From contig NZ_JAIZ01000786.1 in NCBI RefSeq assembly GCF_000710465.2, forward strand, positions 5,492-38,930: a stretch of 33,439 nt of DNA, written 5' to 3'. The notes under the pieces were generated by a model. That model was not told where the DNA came from. It made no database searches and saw nothing but the letters and a program-made list of their open reading frames with translations. The translations under genes were made by a program, and so were the position numbers. This DNA is from Kitasatospora sp. MBT63 (GTDB lineage Bacteria; Actinomycetota; Actinomycetes; Streptomycetales; Streptomycetaceae). Of the stretch, positions 1 to 7,646 are shown piece by piece; the stretch's first letter is position 1; each line of letters starts with the position of its first letter.

Positions 1-1728
1 CCACCGGCGGGCGAAGCCGGTGCCGTCGTCCCAGCCGACCGCGAACTGGACGCCGATGGCCTCGCCGTCCGGGTCGTCGGCGCGCGCCGTGATCTGGGGC
101 CACTTGTTGATCGTCACGCCGGTCGACAGGCAGCTGCCGGGGGACATCGTCAGACCGCTCATCGGGGTCTGACGGGGCGCCAGGTTGTAGTGCACCCGCA
201 GGAAGGCGTCGTCGGTCAGGCGCTTCCAGCTGTTGGAGTCGCCCTCGTTCTCGGCCTTGAGCCCGAAGGTGGTCCAGGACCAGCCCCAGTTCGCGGCGTC
301 CTGGACCAGGTCCTTGACGCCGCCCGAGGTACCGCCGAACTCCAGCCAGCCGCCCGGGCAGCTACCGCTCCAGCCCTTGGCCGCACTCATGGTCTGCAGC
401 TTGCGGCTCCAGAAGCCCGAGGCGTTCTGCGCGTTCCAGTTCGTGCCCGAGGACACCCAGCCGGTGTTCCACAGCTCGATGTTGCTCGGCGAGCACGACC
501 AGGAGTGGCTCTCGTAGGTGCCGAACTCCGCGCTCAGGATCTGCTTCCCGATGAACGTCGACGTCGGGATCTGGAAGAACGCCCGCTTCACGTCCGACGG
601 CGCACAGCGGCTCGAGTCGCCGCAGTAGCCGACGCCCCAGTCGTGGACGTAGGTGCTGTTGTAGGTGAAGTGCCAGTAGGACTGGGACGCGTAGTAGCGC
701 GACACGCCTGTCCAGTCGGCGGCGTTCGGCGTGTTCCAGGCCGGGTCGATCATGACGGGGAAGACCGTCGCGGGGTCGTCCAGCATCGCCTGGTCCGGGG
801 TGAGGACCAGCTTGTCCTGGGCGGCCGGCAGGTCGACCTTGATCCGGGCGACCTTCGCACCCTCACCGGGCAGCAGGTCCGGTGCGGGCAGCGCGGCGGA
901 CTCCTGGGCCGGCGCGGCGAGGCTCCTGGCCTTCGCCGCCGGTGCCGCCTGGGCGGCGGCTGCCGGGCCGGAGGAGTCCCACATCACCGGCGTGGGCGCC
1001 TCGAAGACGGTCCCGCCACCGTTGCGGTCCACCGCTGTCAGTGAACCGTCGGTGGCCTGCTTGACCGTCAGGCCGTCGCCCTTGAGGCCCAGGCGCAGCT
1101 GGTCGAGCTCCGGGTTCTTCGCCGCCGCCGCGGTGTGCACCACGAGGATCTGGCTGAAGCCGGTCCGGGTCGCGGTCAGCTTCAGGTCCACGTCCGGCAG
1201 GATCGAGCGGTACTCCGCGGTGCTGCCTTCCACCACCGGCTTCGGCAGCGCGTGGGGCCAGTTGAGCTTCAACTCCTTGCCCTGCGAGGTCATCCGCACC
1301 AACGGCTGCGAGCCCCCGCCGCCGGAGAACACCACGTCGGCGGTGGCCGCCTTCGGCGCCACCGAACCGTCCGCGCGTACGGCCAGCGCCGGGTCGATGT
1401 CCACCCAGCCGCCGGCCTTGCGGACCCGGTGCGGCTGCACGTACGTGGTCGCCACCAGCTTGCCGTCCGGCTGGGCGACCACGTCGCTGGTCTCGGTCCG
1501 CTTCGAAGCCACCTCCACCGGCTTCCCCGACCGCTTGGCCTCCGCCACCGCCGCGACCTCGGCCGCGTCGGTCGAGGTCACGCCCACGCCCGCCTTCGCC
1601 GGATCGGCCGAAGCTCCGTCAGCGGCATACGCGCCGACCGGAAGCAGACCGGAGCCCACCAGTGCTCCGGCAGCCACGGTCGCGGCTATCCACGCCCGCG
1701 TCGCCCGTCTCCACTCTGTTCTTGCCAC
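1..1728 (-). CDS. Secreted DNRLRE-domain-type protein, C-terminus cut by window edge
   Basis: The reading frame is open for 576 codons from a GTG at 1728 to the window edge, with a stop just upstream of the GTG. Residues 1-35 form a signal peptide: an Arg-containing start (ARTEWRRATRAW), a hydrophobic stretch and an AYA|AD cleavage site. Residues about 60-330 resemble the N-terminal beta-rich region of large Streptomyces exported proteins. Residues about 330-540 match the DNRLRE type, with the lead-in FPVMIDPAWN, several Trp/Tyr-rich strands and four or more cysteines. Homologues usually exceed 1,000 residues and may end in LamG-like or toxin-like modules, so the fate of the C-terminus is unknown. 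The protein is probably secreted or bound to the cell surface. The ribosome binding site is poor: GAGAAGG lies directly before the GTG. I am confident of the gene and its export, less so of the domain name. Confidence 0.8.
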   Translation of the reverse strand, partial: MARTEWRRATRAWIAATVAAGALVGSGLLPVGAYAADGASADPAKAGVGVTSTDAAEVAAVAEAKRSGKPVEVASKRTETSDVVAQPDGKLVATTYVQPHRVRKAGGWVDIDPALAVRADGSVAPKAATADVVFSGGGGSQPLVRMTSQGKELKLNWPHALPKPVVEGSTAEYRSILPDVDLKLTATRTGFSQILVVHTAAAAKNPELDQLRLGLKGDGLTVKQATDGSLTAVDRNGGGTVFEAPTPVMWDSSGPAAAAQAAPAAKARSLAAPAQESAALPAPDLLPGEGAKVARIKVDLPAAQDKLVLTPDQAMLDDPATVFPVMIDPAWNTPNAADWTGVSRYYASQSYWHFTYNSTYVHDWGVGYCGDSSRCAPSDVKRAFFQIPTSTFIGKQILSAEFGTYESHSWSCSPSNIELWNTGWVSSGTNWNAQNASGFWSRKLQTMSAAKGWSGSCPGGWLEFGGTSGGVKDLVQDAANWGWSWTTFGLKAENEGDSNSWKRLTDDAFLRVHYNLAPRQTPMSGLTMSPGSCLSTGVTINKWPQITARADDPDGEAIGVQFAVGWDDGTGFARRW

Positions 1729-2148
1729 GCCTTCTCATCCCCGAATTCTTAAGATCTTCTAATGCGAAGCAGATCTTCGTGAACCATCGAAGGGGGTGTC
1801 AACAAAAGCGTGAGGTCAAGGGGGTGGGGACGGCGCGTTCCGGGTGGAGCAAGCGCGACCATGTCTGCCAAATCTGGACAATGTGCAGGTAAAATGTGTG
1901 CTAAGTCACACGGGTCGGTGACGTGCCGTCGCAATCGGCGGAAATGCCGTGCGCCAGCGGCCGCGCCCAGCCTGCGCCGAGGCGTCGCGGACGAGCCCGA
2001 GCGGCGCCGATCCGCTTCGGCTGCCGCCGGGTCGGCCCAGTTGACGGCCCGACAGGGAGGGCCCCCGGGGTGCGCGGGCGGGTCGCTGGCCGCTGCGCCG
2101 TGCCTGTCGGCTGTGACAAGGGCCCGCGGTCGGGCGACAATCCACGGC
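1729..2148. other. 420-bp intergenic region, divergent promoters expected
   Basis: No convincing gene is seen here. The region between two divergent genes is locally A/T-richer (about 1750-1800 and 1855-1910) than its surroundings, as expected for promoters. It holds two direct copies of AGATCTTC (1752-1759 and 1771-1778) just upstream of the secreted-protein gene. It also holds an inverted repeat GTGTG-N6-CACAC at 1896-1911 that could be an operator. No clear -35/-10 pair could be fixed. Confidence 0.4.
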
Positions 2149-2834
2149 ATGGATGACGCATTCACACTGATCCGGCAGGCCGTCGACCTCCTGGCCGAGG
2201 AGGCCGTGGCGGAGAACGGCCAGACGGTCGCAGACGTCCGGGGGACATCCGGCTCCAGGAGTGGGAGATGGCACTCGATGTGCTCATCGAGATCGCGGAT
2301 GTCCGGCCGGTGCCCGTCGCCTTCTGGGAGAAGCTCGCCGAAGCCGCTCGGCAGATGATGCTGGAGAGCAACCGGCGGTGGTGCGAATGGCGGGCCTGGG
2401 AGGTCGAGCACGGCACGATCCGGGCGACCCTGACCCTGCTGGGGGCGGACGAGGGCGGACGTCAGGGGCCTTTCGAAGGGGACGGCCGGCTCAGGCCGCT
2501 GTGGGACATCGGTCACCGCACCGCAGCCGGGCAGCAGGACCTGGACATCGCCCGGCTCTGGGTGGAGTTCGCGCCGCGGTTCGGCCCGGGAGCAACAGCA
2601 GACGTCCGCCTGGCTCCCCTACGGCCCGGGCGGTGGCGGCATCTGGAGCCCGGTGATGTGATCACCATGCACGAGGCCCGGACCGCCACCGGCATCGCCG
2701 AGATCATCGAGGTCCTGCCCCCTCGCATCCGAGGTGCCGCCGGCCGTCCGACGGACGACCCGGCCCGCCGGGCCGGGGAACCGGCTCTCCCGGGTGCGCG
2801 GGGGTGGGCAGGTCAGGAGAGCCAGTCCGCGTAG
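2149..2834 (+). CDS. EF-Tu C-terminal-like domain protein, frameshifted near codon 31
   Basis: An ATG at 2149 opens MDDAFTLIRQAVDLLAEEAV, which runs to about 2241. The sensible continuation (DIRLQEWEMALDVLIEIADV) is in another frame that is open from about 2241 to 2834. The join falls in a run of five G (2240-2244). A sixth G would restore one continuous reading frame of about 228 codons, reading VRGDIRLQEW. The C-terminal part (PLWDIGHRT, a beta-strand stretch, LEPGDVITMHEARTATGIAEI) resembles the EF-Tu third-domain-like barrel found in small Streptomyces proteins of unknown role. The last about 35 residues are low-complexity and overlap the convergent SDR gene, so the ancestral stop may have been earlier. 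If the shift is real, only the 188-residue ORF from the ATG at 2268 would be made. A sequencing error in the G run is equally possible. Confidence 0.6.
2759..2777. terminator. GC hairpin near the convergent 3' ends
   Basis: CCCGGCCC-GCC-GGGCCGGG forms a perfect 8-bp stem with a 3-nt loop, between the recognisable end of the EF-Tu-like domain and the SDR stop. There is no T-tract, as is usual in this lineage. It may act in both directions. Confidence 0.45.
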
Positions 2835-3541
2835 TGGGTGGGGGCGAGCCGGGCGTCCCTGTCGGTGAGGACATCGCCCTTGACGACGGCGAACATACCG
2901 GCGGTGGGGTCGGTGACGACGGTACGGTGGTCGCCCTTGCGGGACAGGGTGATCCGGCCCAGCTCGTCCAGGGGGAGGATCTCGGGGCCGGCGATGTTGC
3001 GGATACCGCCGAGCGGGCTGCCCACGGCGACCTCCGCCACCGCGGCGGCCACGTCCCCGGCGGCGATCGGCTGGATCGGCGTGGCGGGCAGCCGGACGGT
3101 GTCCGCGTCGGCGGTCCAGGACAGTACGGCCGCCATGAACTCCATGAACTGCGTCGCCCGCACGATCGAGTAGGGGATCGGCCCGGCCGCGAGGATGTTC
3201 TCCTGGAGGACCTTCGCGCGGTAGTAGTCCAGCTCCGGCACCTGGTCCGCGCCGACGATCGACAGGATGACGAAGTGGCCGACACCACCCTTCCGGGCCG
3301 CGGCCAGAAGCGAGTCCATCGAGGTCTGGAAGAAGGCGAGGGACGCCTCGTCGAAGGTCGGGGAATTCGTCAGGTTGACGACGACGTCGGCCCCCGCGAC
3401 CGCCCCGTCCAGCCCCTGGCCGCTGATGACGTCGACCCCGGTGGACTGCGAGTGCGGCACCGCCTCGTGCCCGGCGGCGTTCAGATCCCTGACGACCTGT
3501 GACCCGATCAGCCCGGTACCGCCGATGACTGCGACCTTCAT
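2813..3541 (-). CDS. NmrA-like atypical SDR family oxidoreductase
   Basis: A 242-residue NAD(P)-binding Rossmann protein. The N-terminus MKVAVIGGTGLIGSQVV carries GxxGxxG, typical of atypical (extended/NmrA-like) SDRs. Residues about 50-75 form the next strand, ADVVVNLTNSPTF. A YYRAK motif at about 125-130 (LDYYRAKVLQ) matches the usual Tyr-x-x-x-Lys, followed by PYSIVRATQFMEF, a standard NmrA/NAD(P)H-azoreductase-like segment. It probably reduces or senses a small molecule or the redox state of NAD(P); the substrate cannot be told from sequence. ATG 3541 is chosen because the GxxGxxG strand begins right there and AAAGG lies 6 nt upstream. An open extension to 3616 exists but adds no recognisable sequence. 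The gene is monocistronic and convergent with the EF-Tu-like gene. Confidence 0.85.
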   Translation of the reverse strand: MKVAVIGGTGLIGSQVVRDLNAAGHEAVPHSQSTGVDVISGQGLDGAVAGADVVVNLTNSPTFDEASLAFFQTSMDSLLAAARKGGVGHFVILSIVGADQVPELDYYRAKVLQENILAAGPIPYSIVRATQFMEFMAAVLSWTADADTVRLPATPIQPIAAGDVAAAVAEVAVGSPLGGIRNIAGPEILPLDELGRITLSRKGDHRTVVTDPTAGMFAVVKGDVLTDRDARLAPTHYADWLS

Positions 3542-3571
3542 GACGTGCCTTTCGTCGGGAACATGTCCGCA

Positions 3572-3582
3572 ATATGGCATAT
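3572..3582. promoter_or_regulatory. Palindrome ATATG-G-CATAT upstream of the SDR gene
   Basis: An A/T-rich perfect 5-bp inverted repeat with a 1-bp centre, 30 bp upstream of the SDR start, in a very G/C-rich setting. It is well placed to be the -10 region or an operator for that gene. Such A/T-rich palindromes often lie before SDR genes controlled by HxlR or MarR regulators, but no such regulator gene is adjacent. Confidence 0.45.
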
Positions 3583-3672
3583 GGCACCTGGTCGCAGCTG
3601 TGGGCGCGCCACGCACCCGGGCCGAACCGGCTGTCCGCCGCGGTCGGAGCCGGGGACCGGCGCCGCAGCGCG

Positions 3673-3725
3673 CCCGGTCCCGGAGCCGCCCGGCGCGCGC
3701 TGCGCCGTGCGGTTCCGGGACCGGG
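3673..3725 (-). terminator. 12-bp-stem hairpin downstream of the encapsulin operon
   Basis: CCCGGTCCCGGA (3673-3684) pairs perfectly with TCCGGGACCGGG (3714-3725) across a 29-nt G/C-rich loop that can itself fold. It starts 25 bp after the cysteine desulfurase stop and is the likely terminator of the operon. Confidence 0.6.
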
Positions 3726-3749
3726 GTCCGCCGTGATCGACCGCCCGGG

Positions 3750-5258
3750 CTATCCGGCGGCCGCCGCCGACCTGGCCTGGACGTCCTGGAGGGCCGCCAC
3801 CAGGGAGTTCACGTCTTCGACGGTGTTGTACAGGGCCAGCGAGGCCCGTACCGCCGCCTGCAGCCCGAAGGCGGCCAGCGCCGGCTGTGCGCAGTGGTGA
3901 CCGGCACGTACGGCGATGCCCTGCTGGTCGAGGGCGCCGGCGAGGGCCATCGGGTCCGCCCCGGCGAGCAGGAAGGTCAGCACGCCGATCTTCCCCGGGG
4001 CGTTGCCGATCAGGCGCAGGCCGGGGACGGTGGCCAGCACCGCCATCGCGTACGCGGTGAGCTGTTCCTCGTAGGCGGTGGCGGCCTCGCGGTCCAGCGC
4101 CGCGAGGTACTGCAGGGCGGCCCGCAGCCCGGCCACGCCGGCGATGTGGCCGGTGCCGGCCTCCAGCCGGTGCGGGACCGGGGCGTACGTGGTCTCCTCG
4201 AACCCGACCGAGTCGATCATGTTCCCGCCGCCCTGCCACGGGGGCATGGCCTCCAGCAGCTCGCGCTTGCCGAACAGCACGCCGATACCGGTCGGGGCGA
4301 AGATCTTGTGCCCCGAGAAGGCGTAGAAGTCGGCGTCCAGCGCGGTGACGTCGACCGGGAAGTGGCTTACCGCCTGCGCGCCGTCCACCAGGACCTTCGC
4401 GCCGTACCGGTGGGCGAGCGCGGTCATCTCGGCCACCGGCGGGACGGTGCCCAGCACGTTGGAGGCGTGCGTGAGCGCGACCATCCTGGTGCGGGAGCCG
4501 AGCAGGTCCCGGTAGGCGTCCTGGTCCAACTGCCCGTCGGGGAGCAGCGGGATCGGGCGGATCCGCGCCCGCCGCTCGGCGGCGATCAGCTGCCAGGGCA
4601 CCAGGTTGGAGTGGTGTTCGGCCGCCGAGACCAGGATCTCGTCGCCGACCCCCAGGTTGGCCCGGCCCCAGCTCTGCGCCACCAGGTTGACGGCCTCGGT
4701 GGTGCCCCGGACGAAGACGATCTCGCCCTGGTCCGGGGTGCCGAGCAGGTCGGCCGCGGCCTGCCGGCCCTCCTCGTAGACCTGGGTGGCCTGCTTGGCC
4801 AGGGTGTGCGCGCCGCGGTGGACGTTGGAGGTGCCCATCGCGTAGTGCTCGCCGACGGCTTCGACCACCTGGCGGGGCTTGAGCGTGGTGGCGCCGTTGT
4901 CGAGCCAGACCAGCGGGCGGCCGTTCACCTCCCGGTGCAGCTGCGGGAAGTCCCGCCGGACGGCCTCGACGTCGAATCCGCCCGGCGGTGCGGCGGGCGG
5001 CGCCGCCGGGGGCGTCGGGGCGGTCGGCGGCGTGCCGCCGGAAGGTGCGGCTGCCGATGGCGGTGTGGCGGTCTCCCGGTCCGGCTGCTCGGGCAGCCAG
5101 TACCGGGAGCCGCCCGCCAGGTGGGCGAGCGCGGCCGGCAGCGGCGGCGCCTGCGGCACCGGGAGCGTCTGCGGCATCGGAAGCGTGCCCGACTGCGGGG
5201 AGCCCCAGGGCGGTTGGGCGGTCGCGGTGCCGGCGCCGCTGCCGTCAGGAGTAGTCAT
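3750..5258 (-). CDS. Encapsulin-cargo cysteine desulfurase (SufS-like, family 2 cargo type)
   Basis: A 502-residue PLP enzyme that removes sulfur from L-cysteine, giving alanine and an enzyme persulfide. Residues 1-93 are a disordered Pro/Ala/Gly-rich extension with short hydrophobic patches (GTLPMPQTLPVPQAPPLPAA, then SRYWLPEQ). Ordinary SufS/CsdA enzymes lack this, and in family 2 systems it is the encapsulation-targeting region. The catalytic domain follows from FDVEAVRRDFP at 95. It shows EHHSNLVPW at 214-222, the PLP-contacting Asp292 (VDGAQAVSHF), the Schiff-base Lys318 in SGHK, and catalytic Cys456 in RAGHHCAQP, the class II (SufS) pattern. All key residues are present, so it should be active. 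The ATG overlaps the shell gene stop by 14 nt with little ribosome binding site, implying translational coupling. No suf scaffold genes are adjacent, so a role in sulfur storage or stress is more likely than general Fe-S assembly. Confidence 0.92.
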   Translation of the reverse strand: MTTPDGSGAGTATAQPPWGSPQSGTLPMPQTLPVPQAPPLPAALAHLAGGSRYWLPEQPDRETATPPSAAAPSGGTPPTAPTPPAAPPAAPPGGFDVEAVRRDFPQLHREVNGRPLVWLDNGATTLKPRQVVEAVGEHYAMGTSNVHRGAHTLAKQATQVYEEGRQAAADLLGTPDQGEIVFVRGTTEAVNLVAQSWGRANLGVGDEILVSAAEHHSNLVPWQLIAAERRARIRPIPLLPDGQLDQDAYRDLLGSRTRMVALTHASNVLGTVPPVAEMTALAHRYGAKVLVDGAQAVSHFPVDVTALDADFYAFSGHKIFAPTGIGVLFGKRELLEAMPPWQGGGNMIDSVGFEETTYAPVPHRLEAGTGHIAGVAGLRAALQYLAALDREAATAYEEQLTAYAMAVLATVPGLRLIGNAPGKIGVLTFLLAGADPMALAGALDQQGIAVRAGHHCAQPALAAFGLQAAVRASLALYNTVEDVNSLVAALQDVQARSAAAAG

Positions 5259-6654
5259 AGTAGTTCGACAACTCGACGTTCTGGAGCACCGCGACGGCGT
5301 CGTCCACCAGCGCGGCGGTCGAGAAGTAGCTGGTCACCAGGTACGAGGTGATGGCCCGGCGGTCGACGCCCATCGGCCGGACCGACAGGCCCGGCTCGAC
5401 CTCGTCCGGGACGCTCGACGGCCGCAGGCCCACCACGCCCTGCTCCGCCTCGCCGACCCGCATCAGCAGGATGTTGGTGGTGCCGGGCGCGGAGTTGCTG
5501 GAACCCCTGAGGTCCAGCTTGTCGGAGGGCAGCAGCGGCACGCCGCGCCAGGTCAGGAACGGGCTGCCGAAGAGCTCCACGATCTGCGGCGGCACCCCGC
5601 GCCGGGTGCACTCGCGCCCGAACGCGGCGATCGCCCGGGGGTGGGCCAGGAAGAACGCGGGCTGCTTCCAGACCCGGGTGAGCAGCTCGTCCATGTCGTC
5701 CGGGGTCGGCGAGCCCTTGCGGGTGTGCACCCGCTGGGTCGGCACGACGTTGTTGAGCAGCCCGTACTCGGGGTGGTTGAGCATCTCCCACTCCTGACGC
5801 TCGCGCAGCGCCTCGGTGGTCAGCCGCAGCTGTGCCTGGACCTGGTCGATCGAGGAGTTGTAGATGTCGGAGACCCGGGTGTGCACCTTCAGCACGGTCT
5901 GCGCGATGCTCAGCTCGTACTCGCGCGGGGACTCCTCGTAGTCCACGAAGGTCTGCGGCAGCTCGGGTTCGCCGCTGTGGCCCGAGGTCAGGTCGATCGG
6001 GTGCTCGCGGTCGGCCGGGCCCTGTCCGTCGGCGGCGTACGCGTCCAGGCGGGCCCGCAACGCTGGTTCCCGGTCGGCCAGTTCGGCGAGCATCCGGTGC
6101 TCGAGGGAGAGCACCGTACACGGGGTGAGGGCCCGGACCTGGTACGGGGTCGGCTCGCCGCGCACCCAGGCGCCGTCGTCGAAGTAGTCGCCGTCGCCGA
6201 GGACGGAGAGCAGGGCGTCCTCGCCGTACTGGCCGGTGGCGCGCTTCTCGGCGCGGCCGAAGGTGATGACGTGCAACTGCCCGGGCGGGGTGTCGGCGCT
6301 GGCGATGAGTTCACCGGGCTCGACCTCGCGCTGGACGAAGCCGTTGGCGAGGGCGCTCAGCATCGAGCTGTCCAGGTCGCGCAGGAAGACGATCTCGCGC
6401 AGGTCCTCGGCGATCACCCGGGCCTCGCCGCCGCCGTCGGTGAAGGTGCCGATCAGCCCGTCGCCGAGGATGAAGCCCCGCCGGCGGTTGACCCGGTAGA
6501 CGCCGGCCTCCAGGTCGACCCAGGGCAGCACCCGCAGCAGGTAGCGCGGGGTGATGCCGAGCATCTGCGGCGCGGTCTTGGTGGTGGTGGCCAGGTTCCT
6601 TGCGGCGGAGGTGCTGAGGCTCCGCTGGTTCTGCGGAGCGGTCTCGGTGGTCAT
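5245..6654 (-). CDS. Family 2B encapsulin shell protein with CNB-like domain (EshA-like)
   Basis: A 469-residue HK97-fold nanocompartment shell protein. It assembles into a protein cage in the cytosol that encloses its cargo, here very probably the overlapping cysteine desulfurase. Residues 1-80 form the N-arm (RSLSTSAARNLATTTKTAPQ, then PRYLLRVLPWVDLEAGVYRV). Residues about 85-210 form an inserted cyclic-nucleotide-binding-like beta-roll (LIASADTPPGQLHVI, GDGDYFDDGAW, YQVRALTPCTVLSL), which defines subtype 2B. Residues about 235-469 resume the HK97 fold, ending SNYYDYS. Length and domain order match Streptomyces EshA, first described as a cNMP-binding multimer. The usual phosphate-binding Arg of a CNB domain is not evident (TPYQVRAL where family members often read PRTATVRAL), so canonical cAMP binding is doubtful. 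The ATG at 6654 has AGGGA 7 nt upstream. It is the first gene of the operon. Confidence 0.9.
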   Translation of the reverse strand: MTTETAPQNQRSLSTSAARNLATTTKTAPQMLGITPRYLLRVLPWVDLEAGVYRVNRRRGFILGDGLIGTFTDGGGEARVIAEDLREIVFLRDLDSSMLSALANGFVQREVEPGELIASADTPPGQLHVITFGRAEKRATGQYGEDALLSVLGDGDYFDDGAWVRGEPTPYQVRALTPCTVLSLEHRMLAELADREPALRARLDAYAADGQGPADREHPIDLTSGHSGEPELPQTFVDYEESPREYELSIAQTVLKVHTRVSDIYNSSIDQVQAQLRLTTEALRERQEWEMLNHPEYGLLNNVVPTQRVHTRKGSPTPDDMDELLTRVWKQPAFFLAHPRAIAAFGRECTRRGVPPQIVELFGSPFLTWRGVPLLPSDKLDLRGSSNSAPGTTNILLMRVGEAEQGVVGLRPSSVPDEVEPGLSVRPMGVDRRAITSYLVTSYFSTAALVDDAVAVLQNVELSNYYDYS

Positions 6655-6683
6655 GGCGCGTCCCTATCCGTGAGTAAGAGATC

Positions 6684-6696
6684 TGACGACACGTCA
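6684..6696. promoter_or_regulatory. TGACG-ACA-CGTCA palindrome in the encapsulin promoter region
   Basis: A perfect 5-bp inverted repeat 30 bp upstream of the shell start. On the minus strand its far arm overlaps TTGACG (6697-6692), a good -35 candidate. A matching -10 is unclear. It may be a repressor site for the encapsulin operon. Confidence 0.4.
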
Positions 6697-6835
6697 ACTT
6701 GCTTGCCGCGGAGGCGAGATGTGGCCCGCTCCGGGCTTCACGGAGATTGTTGCGGGCGGATTGCGCGGCTGCGAGCGTGTTCGATCGTCCCCGATTGGTT
6801 CCGGTGCGCACCAGTGGGCGTGTGGGTCATCAAAC

Positions 6836-6851
6836 TCACTCGAACGAGTGA
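6836..6851. promoter_or_regulatory. 16-bp palindrome TCACTCG-AA-CGAGTGA
   Basis: Perfect 7-bp arms around a 2-bp centre, lying in the 314-bp divergent region between the encapsulin operon and the TetR gene. The sequence is unrelated to the CCAAC-type repeats near the TetR gene, so a different dimeric regulator is likely. The A/T-rich flank (GATATC) suggests a promoter nearby. Apart from this site and the palindromes at 6684 and 6932, the region holds no gene. Confidence 0.45.
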
Positions 6852-6931
6852 TATCGGGCCATAAGGGGGCAGTGGGATGTTCGAAAGCGCCGCTTGGATG
6901 TGGGTCGTCGAGGAGCCGGCGGCAGGGCATT

Positions 6932-6947
6932 CCAACCCGCCGGTTGG
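6932..6947. promoter_or_regulatory. TetR operator candidate 1: CCAACC-CGCC-GGTTGG
   Basis: A perfect 6-bp inverted repeat 21 bp upstream of the TetR start, followed by TATGCT, a plausible -10. The same half-site recurs at 7606-7621 and 7648-7663 downstream of the regulator. This supports autoregulation. Confidence 0.6.
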
Positions 6948-6968
6948 TGGCTTCGTATGCTTGGGGGC

Positions 6969-7583
6969 ATGGCATGGGACACCGAGAGGACCAAGCGGCT
7001 GCTGCTCGATGCGGCCGTGGACGAGTTCGCCGCACACGGGCCCGAGGGCGCGCGGATCGACCGCATCGCGACCGCGGCCGGAGTGAACAAGGAGCGGATC
7101 TACCCCTACTTCGGGGGCAAGCAGCAGCTGTTCGCGGCGGTGGTCCAGCGCGAGCTCGAGCAACTCGCCGCCGCCGTCCCGCTGGAGGAACCGGACGGCG
7201 GGACGGTGGACCTGCCGGAGTACGCGGGCCGGGTCTTCGACTACCACCTCGCCCACCCGCACCTGCTGCGCCTGCTCCAGTGGGAGGCGCTGTGCGGCGA
7301 CGGCTCCGCCCCGGTCGCGGGGGAGGGGCGCAGGGCCGCCCACTACGCCGAGAAGGTCGCCGCGGTCTCCCGGGCCCGCCGCGGCTCCGGGGGTGCCGGT
7401 GACGCCGCGAGGGGTGAGGTGCAACTCCCGCCCGCGGACCTGCTGTACGCCGTGATCGCGCTCGCCGGCTGGCAGTTCGCGGCGCCGCAACTGGCCCGCA
7501 TGATCATCGGCGGGGCGGTGGATGCGGATCCGGCCGCGAGGCGCGCCGCCGTGGTGGACATGGTGCGCAGGCTCGCGCTCTGA
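6969..7583 (+). CDS. TetR/AcrR family transcriptional regulator
   Basis: 204 residues. The N-terminal helix-turn-helix is clear: TKRLLLDAAVDEFAAHG, then ARIDRIATAAGVNKERIYPY and FGGKQQLFAAVVQ, the standard TetR DNA-binding pattern with the YPYFGGK recognition end. The C-terminal part (residues about 60-204) is a variable ligand-binding domain with YHLAHPHLLRLLQWEAL, typical of TetR regulators with a TetR_C_33-like or AcrR-like core. A repressor is expected. ATG 6969 (MAWDTERT) or the in-frame ATG 6957 (MLGG) could both serve; ribosome binding sites are weak for each. Three related inverted repeats (6932, 7606, 7648) lie before this gene and before the isochorismatase gene, which argues that it controls itself and that gene. 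The divergent encapsulin operon does not share the repeat in its proximal promoter. Confidence 0.88.
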   Translation: MAWDTERTKRLLLDAAVDEFAAHGPEGARIDRIATAAGVNKERIYPYFGGKQQLFAAVVQRELEQLAAAVPLEEPDGGTVDLPEYAGRVFDYHLAHPHLLRLLQWEALCGDGSAPVAGEGRRAAHYAEKVAAVSRARRGSGGAGDAARGEVQLPPADLLYAVIALAGWQFAAPQLARMIIGGAVDADPAARRAAVVDMVRRLAL

Positions 7584-7596
7584 CCGGCCTGCGGGG

Positions 7597-7630
7597 CCCA
7601 CATCTCCAACTCAAGGGTTGGAGATGTGGG
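7597..7630. promoter_or_regulatory. 14-bp-stem inverted repeat containing operator candidate 2
   Basis: CCCACATCTCCAAC (7597-7610) is perfectly complementary to GTTGGAGATGTGGG (7617-7630), with a 6-nt loop, 13 bp after the TetR stop. It can act as a rho-independent-like terminator. Its inner part, CCAACT-CAAG-GGTTGG (7606-7621), also matches the operator-like repeats at 6932 and 7648, so it may double as a regulator site. Confidence 0.6.
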
Positions 7631-7646
7631 TGCGCTCGCGCTAATA

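Noticed and set aside
3541-3616. Longer N-terminus for the SDR protein
   Set aside because: The Rossmann strand starts at ATG 3541 with a ribosome binding site; the added residues are not coherent.
3267-5351. 694-codon open frame on the plus strand
   Set aside because: Antisense to the cysteine desulfurase; Gly/Arg/Val-rich translation with no domain, explained by high G/C at silent positions.
4879-6864. 661-codon plus-strand open frame
   Set aside because: Antisense to the encapsulin shell and cargo genes; low-complexity, no start signal.
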